From NCBI GenBank assembly GCA_031278135.1, contig JAITKY010000154.1:1-8324 (forward strand): DNA of 8,324 nt. Direction: 5' to 3'. The notes under the pieces are model-generated. The model worked only from the letters and a program-made list of their open reading frames with translations, searched no databases and was not told where the DNA came from. The position numbers and the translations under genes are program-made. Below are positions 6,499-8,324 of this stretch, piece after piece (position 1 is the stretch's first letter; each line of letters begins with the position of its first letter). The DNA comes from Prevotellaceae bacterium (lineage in GTDB: Bacteria; Bacteroidota; Bacteroidia; Bacteroidales; UBA932).

Positions 6499-7890
6499 TC
6501 ATCGTTCGTGATAGACTCCAAACTCGGCAATGCAGGGCGTATTTGAAAATTCGTCTATCAACAATCGTATTTTATTCCCCCATACTTTGTTGAATCGGTG
6601 TATTTTGACTTTGCCAGTATTTGTTCCTGTCAGTAAAGGTCGCCATTCGTTGTTCGAAAAATATTCAAGCCTGTACTTTTCTATCCGGCTACGTCCCTCT
6701 AATTCGGTGATAACAACCATATTAAATTCTCTATCGCCTCCGGAGAGCGTGATTTCTATCCACGGTTTTTCCACCGAAGGATGCGAGATCCACGAAGAAT
6801 TGAATTTGTCGTCGTTCACAAAATCCATGATATTCATGTCGTAACTCCAACTTGATTCGACAGGTTTCTTTTTCGCTATATTCGAGGATATTATTGGTCG
6901 TTCGGCAGGCGAAATCTTTCCGACGGAACCCTTATTTTTCCATAATTTGCCGATCTTTTTCAACGCTTCCAAAGCATTGTCGTCAATCAGTCCGTCTCTG
7001 TTGGGCGCCACATTCAGAATGAAATTGCAATACGTCTCGTTGAGGGGAATGATGTTTTTTGTAACAATCTCTTCGGGCGATTTTACGGGCTTTTTCGGAA
7101 AACTTTCTTTCCAAAACCAGTTGTCCTGAATCGGGTAACACGACAGGGCGGGGAGTTTGTTGGCGTTCGAAATGTGTTGTCCTGCACCTTGTTCATACGA
7201 TTTGATGTCGGTATAGAACAGAACTTCGGCAGGATATTTTGCCGCATTGAGATCCATTAGCAGGCAATTGGGTTGCAGCGATTTCACCATCAGATAGACG
7301 TCTTCGAAGGGGATTTCGTCATACGAAATACGCGACCAGGGCGCATCCCAGCCGTCGATTATCAGTGCAGTGATTTCTCCGTAGTTAGTCAACAGTTCGG
7401 TTATTTGGCTTTTGATGAAGTTAATATGGTCTGATTTGATCATGTTCGGACGTAGCCGGTGATGTGTGTCGAGTATCGAATAGTAAAGCATAACTTTCAA
7501 TCCCTCGTTCCTGAATGCTTCGACGTATTCTTTAACAACATCTTTCCCGTATGGACTGTTCATGACATTGTAACCCGTTGTTTTTGTGTCCCAAATACAA
7601 AAACCACTGTGATGTTTTGTTGTAAGACATCCGTAAGACATGTTTGCCGATTTTGCAGCTTTCGCCCACTGCGAACAGTCTAATTTTCCAGGATTAAAAA
7701 TCGTAGACGGTGCGTCGGGATCGGGCCAGTCCTCCGACGTGTAAGTGGGGATATTATAATGTATAAACATCCCAAACTGTAAATCGACAAACTCCTGTTG
7801 GAGTTGCTCCAAACTCTTCGGCTGAGCAACAGAAACATAACCGAAAAAAACAAATAAACTCGTGAATAATAATACTTTTTGTAGTTTCAT
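6499..7890 (-). CDS. exported GH29 alpha-L-fucosidase with C-terminal F5/8-type (discoidin-like) domain
   Basis: Predicted to release L-fucose from glycans in the periplasm. I start at the ATG 7890-7888, giving 463 residues, because it opens a typical signal peptide (MKLQKVLLF, hydrophobic core, then VSVA before QPK; cleavage near residue 22). The longer open frame back to 7959 would run through the promoter. The GH29 barrel covers about 25-320: FGMFIHYN (39-45, H44 fucose-contacting), TKHHSGF (91-97), the LIIDGW motif with likely nucleophile D179, SYEQGAG with E233 as a possible acid/base, and NVAPNRDG (293-300). The TKHHDGF form common in the family has Ser at position 95 here. Residues about 335-463 resemble an F5/8-type carbohydrate-binding domain (WIEITLSG, RIEKYRLEYFS, RLLI, IAEFGVY). 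No SusC/SusD or other glycan genes are in the window. The GH29 call is firm; linkage specificity is unknown. Confidence 0.93.
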   Translation of the reverse strand: MKLQKVLLFTSLFVFFGYVSVAQPKSLEQLQQEFVDLQFGMFIHYNIPTYTSEDWPDPDAPSTIFNPGKLDCSQWAKAAKSANMSYGCLTTKHHSGFCIWDTKTTGYNVMNSPYGKDVVKEYVEAFRNEGLKVMLYYSILDTHHRLRPNMIKSDHINFIKSQITELLTNYGEITALIIDGWDAPWSRISYDEIPFEDVYLMVKSLQPNCLLMDLNAAKYPAEVLFYTDIKSYEQGAGQHISNANKLPALSCYPIQDNWFWKESFPKKPVKSPEEIVTKNIIPLNETYCNFILNVAPNRDGLIDDNALEALKKIGKLWKNKGSVGKISPAERPIISSNIAKKKPVESSWSYDMNIMDFVNDDKFNSSWISHPSVEKPWIEITLSGGDREFNMVVITELEGRSRIEKYRLEYFSNNEWRPLLTGTNTGKVKIHRFNKVWGNKIRLLIDEFSNTPCIAEFGVYHER

Positions 7891-7931
7891 CTTTATTAAA
7901 TTTAATAACATTATTGAATTAAAAAACGCGT

Positions 7932-7960
7932 CAAAGATAGATATTTTTTTTATATACAAA
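7932..7960 (-). promoter_or_regulatory. Bacteroidota-type promoter for the fucosidase-hpt-adk-HEPN-SNF2 run
   Basis: On the minus strand, TATCTTTG (7939-7932) matches the -7 consensus TAnnTTTG. A TTTG (7960-7957) lies 17 bases upstream as a -33 element, slightly short of the usual spacing. Transcription would begin near 7925, about 35 bases before the fucosidase ATG at 7890. No comparable promoter was seen in the short gaps before hpt, adk, the HEPN/TPR gene or the SNF2 gene, so this one may serve the whole cluster. Promoters inside genes cannot be excluded. Confidence 0.6.
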
Positions 7961-7977
7961 TAAAATAAACCGTATAT

Positions 7978-8009
7978 AATTGTTGATTTATGATTTATGA
8001 TTTACAATT
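7978..8009. repeat. three tandem TGATTTA heptamers inside a 6-bp inverted repeat
   Basis: TGATTTA occurs three times in direct order at 7984-7990, 7991-7997 and 7998-8004. The block is bounded by AATTGT (7978-7983) and its reverse complement ACAATT (8004-8009). The block ends exactly where the 29-bp terminal repeat of the mobile element begins. It lies just upstream of the fucosidase promoter and could be a binding site, slippage product or insertion-related sequence; no function is shown. Confidence 0.5.
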
Positions 8010-8038
8010 AAACTGTCATGTCCTGAAAAAAGTATACA
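8010..8038 (+). repeat. left terminal inverted repeat of the MITE
   Basis: Begins AAACTGTCATGTCCTGAA and ends AGTATACA. It matches the reverse complement of 8296-8324 except for one A/T difference at base 20. Inside the first four bases the sequence reads TGTCATG, fitting the TG...CA ends of IS3-type elements. Confidence 0.9.
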
Positions 8039-8104
8039 CTTCTTTACAATTTTTACTAATTGCTATATCTATTTTTTTAATTAATCATTTTTATATTACT
8101 TTGT

Positions 8105-8276
8105 TTAACAAGTCTTCCCGCCCAAATTTCTTATCCAGCTCTGAACTGTCGCATCACCTTTGATGCCATAACGACGACTTACTTCACTTATGCTCGATCC
8201 GGATGATACTTCCTGAACTACTTTTTCTTTAAAGCAGATACTGTACCAAATTATACGTTTTTACTCTTTTTGTCAT
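8105..8276 (-). pseudogene. broken IS3-type transposase OrfA (helix-turn-helix part)
   Basis: An ATG at 8276-8274 reads MTKRVKTYNLVQYLL and then meets a stop at 8231-8229. One frame over, from 8236, it continues CFKEKVVQEVSSGSSISEVS, then RRYGIKGDATVQSWIRN, to a stop at 8107-8105. The family continuation GREDLLNKVI is found in yet another frame at about 8085-8115, just after IRN. Thus at least two frameshifts break one former gene. The pattern (basic start, FKEKVV, a helix-turn-helix with SISEVSRRYGI and TVQSWI, then G-R-E-D-L-L) is typical of OrfA of IS3-family elements. Nothing of OrfB remains. It cannot make a working transposase. Confidence 0.8.
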
Positions 8277-8295
8277 AATTTTTACTCTTTTTGTC
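8258..8295 (-). repeat. 17-bp direct repeat near the right end of the MITE
   Basis: TTTTTACTCTTTTTGTC occurs at 8258-8274 and again, identically, at 8279-8295, so the copies are spaced 21 bases apart, about two helical turns. The copies lie between the right terminal repeat and the OrfA start and overlap its first codons (minus strand GACAAAAAGAGTAAAAA). Such subterminal repeats can be transposase-binding sites; this role is inferred. Confidence 0.75.
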
Positions 8296-8324
8296 TGTAT
8301 ACTTATTTCAGGACATGACAGTTT
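8296..8324 (-). repeat. right terminal inverted repeat of the MITE
   Basis: Read on the minus strand it begins AAACTGTCATGTCCTGAA and continues to AGTATACA, the mirror of 8010-8038 with one mismatch. It is the last thing in the window, which suggests the sequence may have been cut or the contig broken in a multi-copy repeat. Confidence 0.9.

Larger units (their letters stand above)
8010..8324. mobile_element. MITE-like non-autonomous element derived from an IS3-type insertion sequence
   Basis: A roughly 315-bp element bounded by inverted terminal repeats (8010-8038 and 8296-8324) with 28 of 29 positions matching. Inside is only the broken N-terminal part of a transposase OrfA, and the rest of the element (orfB and its integrase core) is missing. 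Good ends with a wrecked interior are what defines a miniature, trans-mobilised element. The window stops at the outer edge of the right repeat, so target-site duplications and the exact border cannot be seen. The repeat could extend a few bases further. It lies about 50 bases upstream of the fucosidase -33 box. It is probably present in several copies in the genome. Confidence 0.85.

Noticed and set aside
6483..6530. A 16-residue upstream extension of hpt overlapping the fucosidase gene
   Set aside because: The ATG at 6482 gives the normal family length and start, and the extension has no family match.
7891..7959. A 23-residue upstream extension of the fucosidase
   Set aside because: It would put a non-signal sequence in front of a clear signal peptide and would start upstream of the predicted transcription start.
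7984..8004. Heptamer repeats as a CRISPR array
   Set aside because: The units are 7 bases with no spacers; it is a simple tandem repeat.

Overview
The window looks like a chromosomal piece of a Bacteroidota bacterium, most likely order Bacteroidales. It is AT-rich, and its clearest promoter has the Bacteroidota -33 TTTG / -7 TAnnTTTG form instead of a sigma-70 form. Gene starts lack strong Shine-Dalgarno sequences. The hpt-adk pair, the short adenylate kinase and an exported GH29 fucosidase all fit this group. A finer placement cannot be supported from the sequence alone.

Layout. Positions 1-442 (+) hold a weak promoter-like box, a possible 43-codon mini-gene and a 102-residue protein of unknown function. 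Positions 443-634 lie between converging genes and contain an out-of-place, protein-like open frame with no start codon, plus an inverted repeat. Positions 7890 down to 635 are all on the minus strand and tightly packed, with gaps of 16, 21, 24 and 13 bases. In transcription order the genes are: exported alpha-L-fucosidase with a C-terminal discoidin-like domain; hypoxanthine phosphoribosyltransferase; adenylate kinase; a 650-residue multidomain protein (Sm/SH3-like barrel, octapeptide-repeat linker, cold-shock-like domain, TPRs and a C-terminal HEPN domain with RNPVAH); and a 901-residue SNF2-family ATPase. One good promoter, at 7932-7960, precedes the whole run. Positions 7978-8009 hold short repeats. 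Positions 8010-8324 are a small non-autonomous transposable element (MITE-like) with 29-bp terminal inverted repeats, 28 of 29 positions matching, around a doubly frameshifted stump of an IS3-type transposase OrfA.

Working together. hpt and adk are housekeeping purine salvage and nucleotide balance genes. From general knowledge, in many Bacteroidales they are followed by obgE. Here they are followed by the HEPN/TPR protein and the SNF2 ATPase. Those two genes look like one functional module: a nucleic-acid-binding scaffold with a putative HEPN ribonuclease domain and a DNA/RNA-protein remodelling motor. The module is the best candidate in the window for an undescribed system. Whether it acts in RNA turnover, transcription recycling or defence cannot be told from sequence alone. 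The fucosidase is a separate glycan-degradation function that seems only to share transcription with its neighbours.
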